A DNA stretch of 64,000 nucleotides from Campylorhamphus procurvoides (lineage: Eukaryota > Chordata > Aves > Passeriformes > Dendrocolaptidae): the NCBI GenBank assembly GCA_013396655.1, contig WBMV01000259.1:1219348-1283347 (forward strand), in the 5' to 3' direction. The position numbers and the translations under genes were made by a program. The notes below the pieces were generated by a model. It made no database searches. It was not told the DNA's origin and saw only the letters and a program-made list of their open reading frames with translations. Shown one piece after another: positions 1-17,183 of this stretch. Every line of letters starts with the position of its first letter. Position 1 is the stretch's first letter.

Positions 1-1685
<1,685 letters not shown>

Positions 1686-1825
1686 CAAACGGTCATGTGT
1701 GTGCAGGCTGCCGTAACTGCCGGACTGGGACATGTGGGAAGAGGAACCTCCCAGCATCCCACCATAGCCAGGCTGGCTCATGCCATTGGATGAACTCCAG
1801 AGGTCAGAAGAATTGTGGGTCCCAT
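1686..1825 (-). CDS. TCF12: TCF12 (HEB) internal coding exon, [12 protein letters not shown]...HTHDRL
   Basis: This 140-nt exon ends at a CGTTTG|GTAAGA donor. Its first two bases complete Asp, then 46 codons follow: [40 protein letters not shown] and HTHDRL. Human TCF12 has [46 protein letters not shown], so the match is strong; TCF4 has the related SDPWSSSSGMNQPGYAGML. The 3' splice acceptor is unusual. The AG is preceded by a run of seven A instead of pyrimidines, and the pyrimidine-rich tract lies about 20-45 nt upstream. I accept this acceptor because the frame requires exactly AT at the exon start. Skipping this exon would shift the frame, because its length is not a multiple of three. 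Confidence 0.96.
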
Positions 1826-3041
<1,216 letters not shown>

Positions 3042-4379
3042 CTAAATATTGGAGAGCAATAAAAGCAGGTTAGTAATAACTGGGTGTCTTACATTAAAAA
3101 AAACCACAACACCATACAGACACAGATACAAAGCACAAATAAAAAAAGAACAGTGTAGCAAGCCGCAGCATTTGTTGCCCTTGTTTTATTTGCTTTTTAG
3201 CAAGTTGCCACAGTACAGAGGAACTACAGTAGAATGATCCTAACAACACACTTTCTGGTGTGCCAACTCAGCCAGGTGGCCTGATAAAAGCTGAATGCTG
3301 ATTTTGCTTTCTAAGTGCACGACTCGCACAGACTTGTTGCTCAAGATAAAAAAAGCAAGATAAAACAACTGGGCCCCAAACAAATTTTATTTTAAAACAA
3401 CTGTATGCCTGTTTGAATATTTAATTAGCTGGCACCCCAACAATCAGAAAGAAAAAGAACATTCAGTGACAAATGGAGAGGTTTTAATGCAACCCTTGTA
3501 TCATCCATTCAGAAACTTGCACGCCTTTGGACGGCCATCAGAAATATATGCATACAAGTCCTGAGGAACAGTCTTAGAACTGCAACATCGAGCACATAAT
3601 TTTCACACTGGCCCAGCATTAAAGAAAAGCAGCATCACTGTGTTTTCAGTGTAACACCACAGTGGAGTGGCCATTCTCAACTTGCAAACAATGACTTTTC
3701 AAGTTAAAAAACTCTAAGATGCCAAGTAAGCACAATGATTGTTTCACTGCAGCAGCATTAAGAAGAAATATAAAGTATATTCAGGAACAAGTTAAGTCAA
3801 ATAAGCAAGGCCAGTATTCACAGAGTCAAGGACTCTACCCACAGTTAGTTGTTCTAACCAATGTTCTTTCTTCATACCAATATTTTAGTCAGTATACCAA
3901 ACAGTGCAATGATTAGTGTGTATTGAAAGATAAACTGAATTTTGAAAAAGCAATTTAACATAGATGGCAGTAAAGAATATAAACATACAGCATTGAAACT
4001 GAAGCATTTTTTTGCTATGAAGTAAAAATGTGGTATTTTTAAATGTTCACCTTACTTGTTAAATATACATGACTTCATAAATGCATATATGAAGAATAAT
4101 TTTAAAACTTTAACGCTTATATGATGCAACTTGCAAAGCGCACTAGGCCCTAAAATTCAAGAGTGAGTATTTTGATCCCTTCCTACGCGCATACAGGCAC
4201 ACGCATGTTTGCACGGCGTTCACATCTCTCCCTTGTCTTTCGGGGATGTTGTTTACCAAGCGAGAGAAGGGCCAAGAAAACCAAGCCGGCCAACAAAAAA
4301 GCCTAAGTTCGCTAAAAAAGATCCATTGTCCTCCCGGAGGGTGACTATTCTGACAGGGATATTCAGAAAGTGAAGTGGG

Positions 4380-4650
4380 CAAGTCCCGCGCCATTTGCAT
4401 ACCAATACCCCTCCTCCCCACTCCCCAGCGCTTTTCCAGCCTGCTGCTGTCGGAACAAATGGCAGGGCATGTGCCTGCAGACAGCGCTCGCTGGCACCGC
4501 AGCCACTCGGGCACCGCGCTCTCAGGCTGGCCCTACAGCCACCCCACTGCAGCAGAATGTCCCCACGGCCAGGGGGATGGCACCGGGACCAGGGCACAGG
4601 GCACTAGGCCAGGGTTCAGCTCTCGGTGCGAGCCACGTAAGGAGAAGGCA
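4380..4650. promoter_or_regulatory. GC-rich patch with octamer and CCAAT-like motifs, possible regulatory element
   Basis: This is a local rise in G+C with several CpGs (cccgcgcc, cagcgctc, ccgcgctc) in otherwise AT-rich intron, about 1.4 kb upstream of the VYAPS exon in transcript direction. At its left edge an ATTTGCAT octamer is followed directly by ACCAAT. Overlapping open frames on both strands are expected in GC-rich DNA and are not evidence of coding. It could be a weak promoter or an enhancer; function is inference. Confidence 0.35.
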
Positions 4651-7600
4651 GCAGGTTAACACACACCTGGGCAGGAGTCGAGTGGAAAGCTCACAACTTT
4701 CTGCTGTGTGCATGTTTAATGTAATTTCTTCATCAAAGCAAATGAATTTTTTTTAGGAAAGAAGGCTTTTCAGAAAGCTTTTGTTCAATATTTTACTCGA
4801 ATTTTTTCAGTTTATGGAATAAATGTACAATAGAGATGCTTACCAGGCCTGAGTGACAGAATGACAATACGTTCTGAGCAATGTTCGCAGTACATATGTA
4901 TTTACTCTATATGATGAATGCATGTATACTCCATGCCTGAGACATATTTTAACAGAAATGTCACTCTGTCAAATTGTAAATACTTGCACTCATAAGACTG
5001 CAAACATATTAGGCAAAACTGGGCTTAATTTACAAGTTCTCTGTTGTGCAGAATAACACAGCATATGCTATAGCTGATGGATAATCTATCACTGTCACAG
5101 GACAGCAGTGGAAACAAAGCTTTATGACATTTAGCACTGCCATGGAGATGTACTGATTAATGCGAAGTCACCTACAATGACGAATTATACTTCTTTTAAA
5201 CTGCAACCTTATCAATGAGATTTGTAAATTTAAGCTTCAGACTGAAATTTTAACATTTTACACAACTGGGCAATTCATAAAAACTGATTAAACACTACCT
5301 TAAAAGGGGAACTAAACTCAAAAACTCCTACAAATATATCATTTACAGATACAAATGTACAAGCCATTAACATAATAAAAATGTTATGAATTAAATAAAC
5401 GTAAAAGAGGCCCTTCCAAACAGCTACATGAAAGTCCTAGCACAGACACATAACTTCATATAGTTTCTGCTTGTTTTGGTATCTTAACTATAGCTTGCAA
5501 AAACATAGCTGCAATGTTATGAAGCTGCACTTGTGCCAGTCTAGATTTTTCAGATCAAAGAGTTCTTGCGGCAAAACACAACTGATGTGGTCTCAAAGAC
5601 TTCATTAACTCCAGATGTGGGGAAATAGCTAGCCAATTCCACAAAAGGAGCGAGTCTCTTTTAGTTACAATCAGAACTACCCACAAATTAAAACCAGGCC
5701 TCTGATGTCATCTGATCACCTGCAGATGAGCGCCAGGTTTTTTTCTGGTTAATGACCTAATCATAATTTTTATGTTGTGTTACTACAAACAAGATTTAAA
5801 AGCAAAGGAGAAATTTTACTAAAATTAACCCCAAGTCCATGAATGCAAAGTACAAAGATTTTAAATAAGAAAGTTGACCCAAAAAAAAGACAAAATTTTA
5901 TTTTTAAGTTGGGAAGCGATGTATCAGGGCAACTGGTTTGCTCCCTCTGAACACCCCACACTCACTGGGATCCCTATCCAGGCAAATGCAGCCCTGTGGC
6001 TGCTGGCCCACAGGAGGCTGGCATGGTCTGCATCCTACTTAAAGGGCTTTCTCTTCTGCAACAGCTGAGTAAGGCAGTTATAAATATGACGTGGCTGCTC
6101 GAGACGGCCTCTTTTAGCTATTAAACTGATAACACTGACATCCAGGAGGCATCAAACCAGTTTTTCCTGGCTGACATTCCCACTAAGACAGGGAATACTG
6201 TTAAAAGGTCAGCCTGTTTGCAGAGTCTCCTTGAAGAGGGCTGTCTCCAGCAGGTAGAAGAGGAGCCCATCTTCTAATCCCCTCTAACGCACTGTGCCCG
6301 AAGGCATCGATTGTGTCTCCAGGCTGACAAGCAAAACACTCTCCAATTATGAATGGGAAATTCCCTTCCGATAAATGCAAGCCAAACTCAGCTTTTTTAC
6401 ATGACTTATCAAGTCATGGACTCGACTTTTTTGGAGCTGTGCTAATACCTACATCAATCCTAACACTGCCGTGCTCCTGAAGGGTAGATGGCCTCCACTG
6501 AGGGAAGCAGGGCAAATGAGTTGCTGAGAACATCACGTCAGAGACCCACATCAGTCTCTCCCGCACCCTGAATTGGTTTATGTTTCTCCAGTGGCAAAGG
6601 CAGGAAGACAAGCAGAATTTCTTTTTGAGAGGTAGAGGTGGGGGCTGACTTTAGACCAGAGCTGAGAAGACATGAGCTGTACAACTTCGGGTTTAAACAA
6701 AACAAAAGCATTATCCCAGTTCTGAAACCGTCCCAGGTGATTAACATCAGTAATGAACACTCCTGTGAAAGTTACAGGGCCCTAATGTATCCAAAAGATT
6801 TCAAAGTATTGCACAGTGTGCTTCTGTTTACTAATACCAGTGCCAATAACACCGACGTTAATCTGAAGATCTGGGTTTACCAAATTTTATGCTAAGTAAA
6901 ACTTCCAAGTCTCATTCTATAAATGCATTTCATAAATATAACACTTGGAGTCCTCCTGTTGGCATCCATCCTCTCAGGCAATTTTCCTGTAATATGTTTC
7001 AAATTCTTAAATATTTATCAATGTTTAATATTAATGTTAAAAGCAGATTAAAAAAACAGCAATGAAGCAACTAAACTTACTTCCAATGAGCTCATGCTAT
7101 CTCAAGACCAAGGCTCTCATCACACATAGTGTTTTGAAATTATGAATGTTACTCATTTAAGTATAGTTATTAGCAATTCTTGGAAGTTCAGGAAAATATT
7201 TATCAAGCTGTTTGAGACAGAGGATTTCTTGCAACCCGTAAAGATGAATAACCTATTCTGTAGCTTGTAAACTCTGCTAAGTAGCCTATCTACATTCCAT
7301 CAGCATCAGTCATGCACTAAGCAAGTGTGCACTGATGAATGATTTGTATATGTGGCAAAATTTTACAGTGTATTATCTGCAGGTTTTGTAAAAAAAAGCT
7401 AATTCTGCTGAAAGGCAGCTCTAGGAAAAGGAAACTTGTTTTCATGTTTACTGTATTTCTGACAAAATCATATACTAAAACTTCAGGAATGTAGAATATT
7501 GCAGTTTTCCATACTCTTCTTCAGAGCAAGGGAGAAGCTGCTATAAAAACCAGACCAAACGCAAGAGCCTAAATCCTTGTTTAGCTGATATTTAAGCAAG

Positions 7601-10600
7601 ATGATAAAACGAAGAGCCCTAGTACAAGATCAGTATAACCATATCCTCAACCACCCTTCTGTTCCCAATATCAGGTGTAAAGGTTCATACATTTAAAAAG
7701 CTCTTCTGGCTACCCAGAATGAAAACAAAACACTCCTTTAAGAGAACAGTCTCATCTGCAAATCCAATCACAATTTTTAAGGATGGTATAAAATTCAAAC
7801 TTCTTAAAGTAGCTAAACTGAATTCCATCTTAAATAAATGTTTATGCACTTTAGGCATGCTAAACATGCCTATTTGGGTATTTCTGATATGCACAATCCC
7901 ACTGCAATGCTACATAGCACTACCAGCAATACTTCCTAGTTTCCTCCCCAGGGAATGACAACTTTAAAGTGATAGGCAAACTTAGCAAAAATATCTGTTC
8001 TTTTATTTTTTTTTTATGATAGTGTGAGCTAGAGAGGGGAGGAAAAAGAAGGTAAGTCAGCAGAAACAACATGAGAAATATAAATATATATACTGCTTGA
8101 AGATTCTTTTTGTATTTTATTTGCTAAGCAAAATCTCTTCCCCACACTCTTCAAACAACGCTGTCACAAAAGGATGCATGCAACTATGTCTTCATAAACT
8201 CCTGATTAAATTCAGATTTTCAGGAAACAAAAACCAGAAGAGTTGAAAGTACTCTGCCTGTTTCTTAACCTGTTCCCTGGATTTCAGAAGGCTGCCTTAG
8301 CTGTGGGAGGAATCCCCCACAGCACCAGCACTGAGCACAAGCAGATGCAGCAGCAGATACAGGCCATCTTTTGCGCTTGTTTCTCTCTCCTCTGAACTGC
8401 CGAGCACTTTGTTTCTGCACCTCCACCACGACCTATTCTGTTCCTACAAACAGACTTCGGCAAGCACCTGATTAAGAAGGCAAAGGCACTGAGCAAACAG
8501 GGGGTGTTACTCTTTGGTGCTCACATTTTGAGAAATATAGATCTGTCCCACACAGCACCTGATCCCATCTCTAGCTGCTGCCATTTGCCCAAGGAAATGG
8601 ACATAACCTTCACTTTAAAGCATTAATAAAGCTTGTTGCAGACAAGACACCCTTCTGGCAGGGGACCACTGCTCAGCAGATTGGCAGTTCAACCCAATGG
8701 AGTGGAGCAGGGAAAACTCTCTTGGGCTGATGCATTGTAACTCATCATTTTTTAGTGAGAAGGGGAGGGGACAGGGAAGGGCGAGGAACAGAAAAAAGAA
8801 AGAATAAAAATCCAGCTGACCAGTGTTTACTACCTCTCTTTATTCAATGTCCACGGACGGGTACCCCTAGAGACTTTCCAGATGATCTTATATTTGTCCT
8901 GACTCACAAATGTTAGCTTTGACCTTGCCTAAGTTGCTGTGGGCAGCATATGGTACAGAACAGCTTTAATTGTACTTCCCTCCTTGTGTACTAACTGGCC
9001 CAATACTAATAAAAGCAAAATTGAATCGTTCTTTTTAGCACCTGGTTGCTCCAAAATTTACAAACTGAAAACATTTTACATGGATGTTAAAGGACTAAGT
9101 ACATTATTTATTGCATAACAGCTCCAGCAAAGCGTGCTGTCGTGTCATCTGAGCATCACACAGGATTATTAACATGTTTTGCTCGGCTGTAACACTGAGA
9201 GTGACGGCTGCAAGACGGGAATTTTCTCCTCTGAAAAATACCCAAATACATGGATATACTCACACCTGTGTGGATTTGTTCATTTATACACACATGGCCA
9301 TCAGCAACGTGTTTATAAAAAGCCTTTTACACTCTCAAAATTCTCAAGAAAAAAAGTATTTTCTTAAAAAAAATAATCCCAATATAAGGTAGTTCTCAGA
9401 AAAACAAATCACAAAGCATTACACATATGCAAAATACATTATCTCCTGACTTTTTTTTCTTTCTTTTTAAATAGAGATTGTAGAAATCTACTGCAAAAGA
9501 TACAGGAACTCCACCTTGGAGAAGGGCTCGATAAAATCTCAGCCTACGATGAGAAAAACAAATATTTATTCAATAACAAAAAATACTTGTGCACGGACTG
9601 GTATTTAAGTCAACCCATACAATGCACAGAATACAACAATAAAGTGAATATATTCACAAATTTATTCTCATATGAAATAGTCATAGATGATATAAAATAA
9701 ACTATAATAAATATTTTTCTTTAAATTATTTATACTGGTGATAACTGACACATTACCTTATTATGATCTTTTAAAATAATGCTACAGTACATTTAGAAAA
9801 AAAACAATTTATTTCTAAACTTATAAGTGAACTGAAAAAAGTCGAACTCAGTCAAGTCCACTTTACTCTTTAAGAACAAAGACAATATCAAATTTCCATT
9901 ACTGAAATATTATTTTGGTACTATTGCGCTTTATAAAATCTAAATGAAAAGGCCCTAGTGAATGAAAAAGATTGCTTAATTGTTTATTAATTAAAAAAAT
10001 AAAAGTATTAAAAAACATAATTTATGCTGTGCTATTATACCTAAATATTTTTGCAGTTTTATTTTTAATGGAAATTAGGTATTTGAATTTTTTGGGGGTC
10101 TGTAGCATGGCTTTTGAATGAAAGAGAAGATATAACTTTATAATAGGAACAATTTTTGAGCATAATTTTTTTTTTCAAAAAGCTCTACATGACAGAATAT
10201 TGTCTACATATCAACAGGTGAAGGACAGAAAAAAAAGAAAAAAACAGTTACATCTAGGTCAGTGCAAGTGTTTTATTTTCTTTATGAAACAGATTCAGAT
10301 CTTTTCTCTTTTTGATTTTCTGGGGACTCTTGAAATATGCATTTTTTGTATGATGCCTATTACACATAACAGTAAAATTCTACCCCTTCGCAAAGGCCTT
10401 GTATTAAAACACTAGTTTTCACGTTCATGTGTCCCTTCTAAAATATACAGAAATTACAAAAATGGAACTTCTAATAGTAAAATCCCCTGATTTATATTTC
10501 TGAATTTTAATATATGTCCCAATCCACACCAAATCATCTACTGGGGTACTCAGATACTTGTTTTTTTAGCATCATATTAAATTTGGTTTTGGTTTACAAA

Positions 10601-12029
10601 TTTAGGAAGTTGGAAAGAACAAAACATTCTTAACAAAAAGTTTAAACCACATATTTTCTACATGTGATTTCTCACTAATTTTGTGAGTAAATAGATCAGG
10701 TTTTATATACATCAGCAGTTATCACAGAATGCCAATATCCAAAACCTAATACGATCTAAATAAAAACCTTCAACTTGAACAATGAGGTTCCTACTATCAA
10801 CTACTAACTTATTCAACAATACACATAAAAGCAGTAAGACATCAAAATTAGGGTATGTACTGTTCTCTCATTGCAGAACGGTTCATACAAAGATTTGGCA
10901 TACATACCAAGAGCTGTGCTTCAAAAACTGTAACACAAAAACCAAGCCCCAACTTCACATAACCTCCTTATGTATATTTAAATTAGCAATTTAGCCAACT
11001 TAAAGAATTCCTAGGAGAGAAAGTGCTAAAAGTTACTAAGATGTTTAAAAAAAATTAAATAAAACCTTGGGCAACATGATATAGGATGATCATATGATTT
11101 GTCATCTATTTACTAACTCTTCAAGCTCATAAAGGTCACCTCTGACCCATAACAGGCACATGCTATCAATTTTCAAGCCATGCCCTCCTACGGTACCAGC
11201 ACTTCCATCTACTATATGCCTGGAAATACTTAATAAGATCAAAGCCTTTTTTCCTGCTACAAGAACAAAGAGAAATGTTGTAATAGAGTGATCTGTGCTC
11301 TAGAAAGAATAAAATCAAAACTCCATGCAAGTTATATTCCCTTTGCTTCAGGGGTATTGTATAGTTAATTTTACTTAAGTCTTATATATATCTTCACATA
11401 AAACTTCAAACAGATTGCTTTAGCCTAGGAGCAGACATGAAAGAAAAATCATTTCATATTTGAAAGACAGCTGGCATTTATACCAAAGGAAATGAAATAG
11501 AGACCAAGCGATTTTACTGATTCCCCAACCTCTCCTCCAGTGTCTTTTCTGTTATTCAAGAAGCTCCTACACAGTGTCTTTAATGAATATAAAGATCCGT
11601 AATTTAATTACCAATGAACAAAAATCTTGGCAAAAAAAAGTTTACTAATGAAAGCAAAACTCACACAGGCCCACGGGAGGAGGACCAGCAGTAAAGAAAC
11701 AAAACAAAACCCACAAAAAAGAGATCATTATCAGCATCTCCCCTTTTCCTTCTCAACGCTATTTTTATAACAGAAGAAAGCCAAAACCACAGACAACACA
11801 AACAGACTGGAAGAAAAACACCGTGTTAAATTTACCATCGCATGCTAATTTTTACACACCAAAAAATCAGAAGCGGTGTGTCCTACGAGTTAAAAAAATT
11901 CTGAATCTCAACCACGAAGCAGAAACGCCCCGTTCCATTCCCAGAAAGTTAAAACACAGGGAGGAGATTTAAAAAAAATTTAAAAAAATAAAAAGGGGGG
12001 AAAAAATGTTTGCATTTCCTCCCGCAGTG

Positions 12030-12580
12030 TTCGTAGGGGGGCTCGGCTGCCCCGGCTCCCCCGAGCGCCGGGCCGGGGCGATGCCGAAGGGAGGGGGCAC
12101 GCTAAAAACGAACCGGGGAAAAAAGAAAAAATAAACAAACCAAACCGACACAACACACCCCGCGGAGAAGCCGCGGGCTCCAAGGAACGCAAACTTCGCT
12201 GTGCTCGGCGGCTCTCCGGTCGCAGCCCGTGCCCCGCCACACAATGCACAGTTCCCCGTTCCCCTCAGAGCCCTCTCGTCCCCATCACTGCCCCGTTCCC
12301 CTCAGAGCCCCCGTTCCCCTCACAGCCCCTGCTCCTCGTTCCCATCCCAGCCCCGCTCCCNCCCGGCCCGACCGACCCTCCGCGCTTTGTTGTAGTCGAA
12401 CCGCAGCGCCCGGGGCCGAGCGGCGCTGCTCGGGGCGGCTCCGCACAAAGTTGGCCCCGATTCGGGCCGGCGGTCCCCGAGCGCGGGGAGCGGCCGGGGG
12501 AGACCCGGGCACCCGGCAGGGACACTGACACTGACACCCACGGCACCCACGCGGGATGCCCGGCTTTGAGACAGCCCCTC
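12030..12580. promoter_or_regulatory. TCF12: Intragenic CpG island, candidate internal promoter
   Basis: A dense cluster of CpG dinucleotides with high G+C (for example GGCCGGGGCGATGCCG and CCCGGGGCCGAGCGGCG) is embedded in AT-rich intron. CpG is otherwise rare in the window, so an unmethylated promoter island is likely. It lies in the intron which in mammals has the HEBAlt start. Minus-strand initiation here would precede the VYAPS exon by about 9 kb. The island contains a GC-rich minisatellite (12256-12330) and one undetermined base at 12361. The long ORFs within it lack recognisable domains. Confidence 0.6.
12256..12330. repeat. GC-rich minisatellite, 18-bp core repeated three times
   Basis: The core CCGTTCCCCTCAGAGCCC occurs at 12256 and 12293, and at 12311 with one change (CACAG for CAGAG). 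Degenerate copies continue to about 12355. Units 2 and 3 are directly adjacent, while unit 1 is separated by 19 bp. It is simple tandem duplication inside the CpG island. Confidence 0.8.
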
Positions 12581-15500
12581 TAAAGATCGCCACTTCGTGC
12601 GATCACCCAAAATCCTGCCCGAAGGTGGGGTACACTGAGCGTGGGGGTTCTCTTGGAAACACGACTCCAGGCGCCCTTTATATTGAATAATACGTTTTTG
12701 TATGAATAAAGCAACATATGTGCCCATACGAGAAAGGGAGGGGAGCCCTTCAACAACTTTGGCTCTTCACAAAAACAGACTGCAACTTCCCGCACAAAGA
12801 GCCCTCAATATTTGCACACTCTCGGTGCCTGCAGGTCCCTTTGCTTTCCTCACTGAACGTGGCATTAACTAACGTTAACTCTTAATGAGGCGTACACTCT
12901 TTTATTTGCTGCAAGTGAACGCAGCTGGTTATTAACTGAGCTCCTGCTAAGTCAGATACTGATTTCAGTCCAGGGAAAAAAAGGTTAAAGCACAGCCACG
13001 TTTCTCCACCTCTCGCTGTGTCGACTGCCAATGCTGTGAATTCTGCCTGCCTTCCTCCTGACAAAAGCAGGAAAATACTTCAGGATAAGGACAAAAATGG
13101 GTAAAGTTCAATTCAGCCATTCACAGGGAAAGAAAGCAAGTTGCAGAAGTTTGGCTCATTCTGCCAAGCACCTTGTGTGTCAGTGAAACCTTCTGAACAT
13201 AAAAGATCCATGGGGGTGACAAACTGACTGCAGTCTAATGCTATCACCAGATAAAAATCTCTGTATAACCTCCGTTATCTCAGGACATAACTACTGTAGT
13301 GTCTATAAATACACAGGATGTACACACACTGACAAAAAAATATTCACATCTCCAGCTTCAAATGCTTTTTCAGTGAACTCTTCCAGTCAATTAGGAGACT
13401 ACTGTGCTCAGAGTATGTTGGCAAATCCATCCTGAAGTTTCCATCTGCTGAAGAACACTTGCATTTTTACGGCAAGTCAAACTACACATCCAGAACTATT
13501 TAACTATGCAGCAAAGCTAATGATATCTGAACTGAAGTCTTCTCCAATACAAAAGGCGTAGCAGCAGCAGCTGCAAAAAAGAACATCACTATACTTCAGA
13601 CTATTAAATTGCCAGGCCTGCAGAGTGACTGGCGGCTTCCTTCTTCCCTAGGGACCACAAAGACCCATTTCAGCCCCCAGAGAGTCCGTAAGAAGCTTTG
13701 ATTTGCAGCTAACAATGCCATTCCTTAAAGCTTCTCACTAATGTTCAGGACTCTACAGATGAGATATGCTAAAAGATCTTCAGATCTTTGCATGTGCTAC
13801 TTCTCATAGCACACTAGATTAAAATTACTACTTCAGACTAATGTACAACTTATTAAAAACCCAGACACTGGAAAAGGCACTTTCAGCTCCCACTTGAAGG
13901 AGTAAGAGAACCTTTTTTAAAAATATATATAATTTTAGCATGCAAACTTTTAAATCTTTAAAAATACTTCCAGGGTAACCGGAGTCACTTCTCTGAAGTA
14001 AAGACTATCCTCAACAGAGTTGCAATTGCTACTGCACCTCCATGCACACACAGACCCAATTTTCAAAACAGTTGTCTTAGAGATGGAGAACGTTATCAAA
14101 GCCCCTCTCAAATAATAACTACTGTCCACCTGTATACAAGCAATTGGGAAAATGTTAAAACATAGAGCAGAAAAACCTGACTCAAGCGTGTAGCATCAGG
14201 AAGGGGCATGTCTGCATACAGCAGCCCCATGTTTGTAAAGAGCAATTATAACAAAAAAATAGGTAATATTAACTAGTAATATTTACTAACACTATTAACA
14301 TTTATCAGAAGAAGTAAATCATTGACCTTGTTCATCATCACATGGGTAAGACAAAAGCAACAACATGATCAATAAAAGTGAGTAACACCACTGCAAATGT
14401 CTCTTTGTAGACAAACTGGTCCCTCCATAATGAGTCACTAAATGAATTTGCTCCTGAGTTACTTCCCCACAAATCAAAAGGATAACAATTGCATTTTACC
14501 GAAAAGGAAATTATTTGTCCTACCCTCAGTTACATCATTGGGAATGAAATCTTTGTGTACAATACTTGAAATCTATCCCCATATCTGCTCTACATCTGAA
14601 AACATTGTTCCTCACAGGATGTTTACTACATCAATTCACCTCACAGGATCAGACCGTAATTCCATCCAGCATATCAAACTTTAACCCACAGAAGTTTATT
14701 TTCTCCAGAATAGATAAAAAATGAACCTAAAATGGAAGAATTTAAAAGACTGCTCAAAAAATTGCGATGTTACCAGTAACTGTATTTGCAGGAACTACTA
14801 CCAGAGAACTCTTCCAAAAGCTCCCGGAGTCCAAAGCAAGTTTTTGTTTTGTGGTTGCAATTTTTCTAATCCTCATTTAAACCAAGGAACAGCTGCTCCG
14901 AAATTTGTTTTCTTAAGAGACTCATGTTACAGTGAAATGAATCATAGCTGGATCAGCGATACTGTACGGGGTACAGTTGTTTACTCCATTTTTCCTTGGT
15001 GACAAGTCAAGGGTTAATCTTATGACTCAGCCTGACAAAACAAGTCAGCTGGAGACAGGGCCAATTTTTTAAACTTGATTTCAGACAGACATGCCGTCAG
15101 CAGAGGAGCACTGAACTGACATGCACTTTGTAGCCCGAATTGTTTCCACTCATGACCCTGCACCGTGTGTCAAAAACAATAAACTGCCTGTTCCTAAAGT
15201 ATGTAAAGAGATTATGAAAGCTGATGCAGAGTGAAATACTGACCTAAAAATAAAACAAGCTACCTGTAAGAGAATATTTTCAAAGATGATTTTAACACTA
15301 AGATTTTGTGAATGAACCACATGTTCTCCCCTAAACCAAATTTTATGCGAAATACATTTTTGTTCAACTTGTCAGAGCCACAAAGCAAATACACAATAGA
15401 GCATATGTAATTCATCATTTGAATTTACAAAAAAATAAACATAATTTCTACAGATCACTGAATGTTATACCATATGATAGTTATGTAACTGTCTCAACAG

Positions 15501-16894
15501 ATGACAGCCATCCTCTAGTCAAACACATTTCACAAAACTGATATATCAAAATGCTTTAGAAAGGTTAATGCTTTTTATCACAGTTTTATTATTTTAAATG
15601 TCTCTATTCTAACACAACAAGCATCATAATTTTTTAAATTATGTGCAACTAGAAATCAAACCTCCTTTTTCATCAACAAAAGCAACTGTGATGTGTAAAC
15701 CCAAGTATCAAGTATCTCCTTGCAGAGAATTGGCTTCAATCTTGTTGAAAATTACAGTAACATGGTGAGAGCCCAAGCCTGCTTTTGATGGGGAAACCAG
15801 GTCTTTTGTTCTTACCCATTTCCACAAGTTTCTCAGGGGCTAGGCTAACCTTCTATCTTCGGAAATAAGGCAAAGGCAACTGCCCTACAAGTCTCTCCTT
15901 TCCTCCCCACACTGTCCAGTGTTGGAACTTGTTATCAATTTCAACCACATTTGACAGAGGAGCAGAAGTTGCACAAGTGATTAAGTTCTTATCAGTTCTA
16001 GGAAAACTGAAACCTGAACAGGAGAGACAGGCCCCAACTGATACAGAACAACCTGTTGCTAACTAAAATATATGTAGTAATTTGGAGCTGCTTGTCTAAC
16101 AACAATTCAGAGGGAAAACCCCCAACAATTCTATGCATCTTAGGTCTCAATATTACCTATTTTAAAGCCAAACATTTGTGATGATTAACTATAGCAAAGC
16201 CAGAGTTAGGACAATTGCTAGAGGATGGCATGTATGACCATGATGTATAATGTAGCTGTTAGAGAAGATTCCAAGCCTTAAGAAAAAACCTGGCTGTTTT
16301 CAGGGGGAAACACAATGCTTATTATACTGCCCTCTATGTAATTCATCAGTTAAGTAAATGTTAATTTATTTTAAAATCCTGGAAGGATATCCTTCTGTGT
16401 TAACGAACCACTAACCATGCTGTTCAGCAGAGACAGAGCAGACAAACTACATGAAGGCAATTTAAAATAACCCAGTGGACTAAATTTGATAGGCAACCCC
16501 CCTCCGAATATCCAAAGGAAGATGTTTTAATCAAATTCATTTAATCATCTATGCAAGAGCTAAAATAGTTTGGTGGGTTTCCTCTTCAAGGGGTTTGTCT
16601 TTAACTGCACATTTAACATCCATATTACTATAATAAGGGAAAAAGGAACAGTTTGAAGGGATAGAATATAGACAGCAAATAGTAATGAAATTGATATTAA
16701 TTGCTATCCACTACTTTTACCTAGAAATATTACAGGCTTGGAGGATGGTTGTTGAGGGGTTTGTTGTTGGTTGGGGCTCTTTTTTTTGCTGTAAAAAACT
16801 CCAGCTGCCTATGGCAGGTATGGGTAAAAATAATAATTGTTATTTTTAATTGGAAATTATTGCTAGGACCTTTCTGTTTCAGTAGCTTTCCAAA

Positions 16895-16940
16895 TAACAT
16901 TGAATCTATTCAATGTTAACACTGAATTTATCCAATGTTA
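16895..16940. repeat. Perfect 10-bp inverted repeat plus tandem near-copy
   Basis: TAACATTGAA, a 4-nt spacer and TTCAATGTTA form a perfect inverted repeat at 16895-16918. The second arm and spacer recur directly downstream as a near-copy (GAATTTATCCAATGTTA), suggesting local tandem duplication of a unit of about 22 bp. It may form a small hairpin or cruciform. No function is assigned. Confidence 0.8.
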
Positions 16941-17183
16941 TGTGTGATATTTAAGTTGTTATATAAATATTTTTCTAGAATGGATAGAATGAGGGGAAAA
17001 GTGTTGTATGTCACATTGTTCAGAATCAAACACAAACCTCGAGGAGGTTTTAAAATGTGTTTCAAAACCCTTCAAATACACCACTTTGATGGGATGTTTG
17101 CTCAAACTCAGAAAGTTCTATTATTTTGCTGAAAACACGAAGCACTCGTGGTTTGAATACATGAAGGCGCTAACTCCCCGTAC

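Noticed and set aside
4046..4100. Donor-like CAA|GTAAGG on the minus strand upstream of the VYAPS exon, after a short ATG frame (MKSCIFN...), considered as the HEBAlt first exon
   Set aside because: With the junction at GTAAGG the phase-0 frame contains a TAA just before the donor. The peptide does not resemble the mammalian Alt peptide.
4143..4756. Overlapping ORFs of 94-128 codons on both strands
   Set aside because: Mutually overlapping frames in a GC patch, no homology recognised and no convincing splice sites.
12265..12727. Long minus-strand ORFs (93-135 codons) in the 12-kb CpG island
   Set aside because: Several overlapping frames on both strands are open at once, as expected from GC-rich DNA with few stops. 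There are no recognisable domains, and the minisatellite and an N lie inside.
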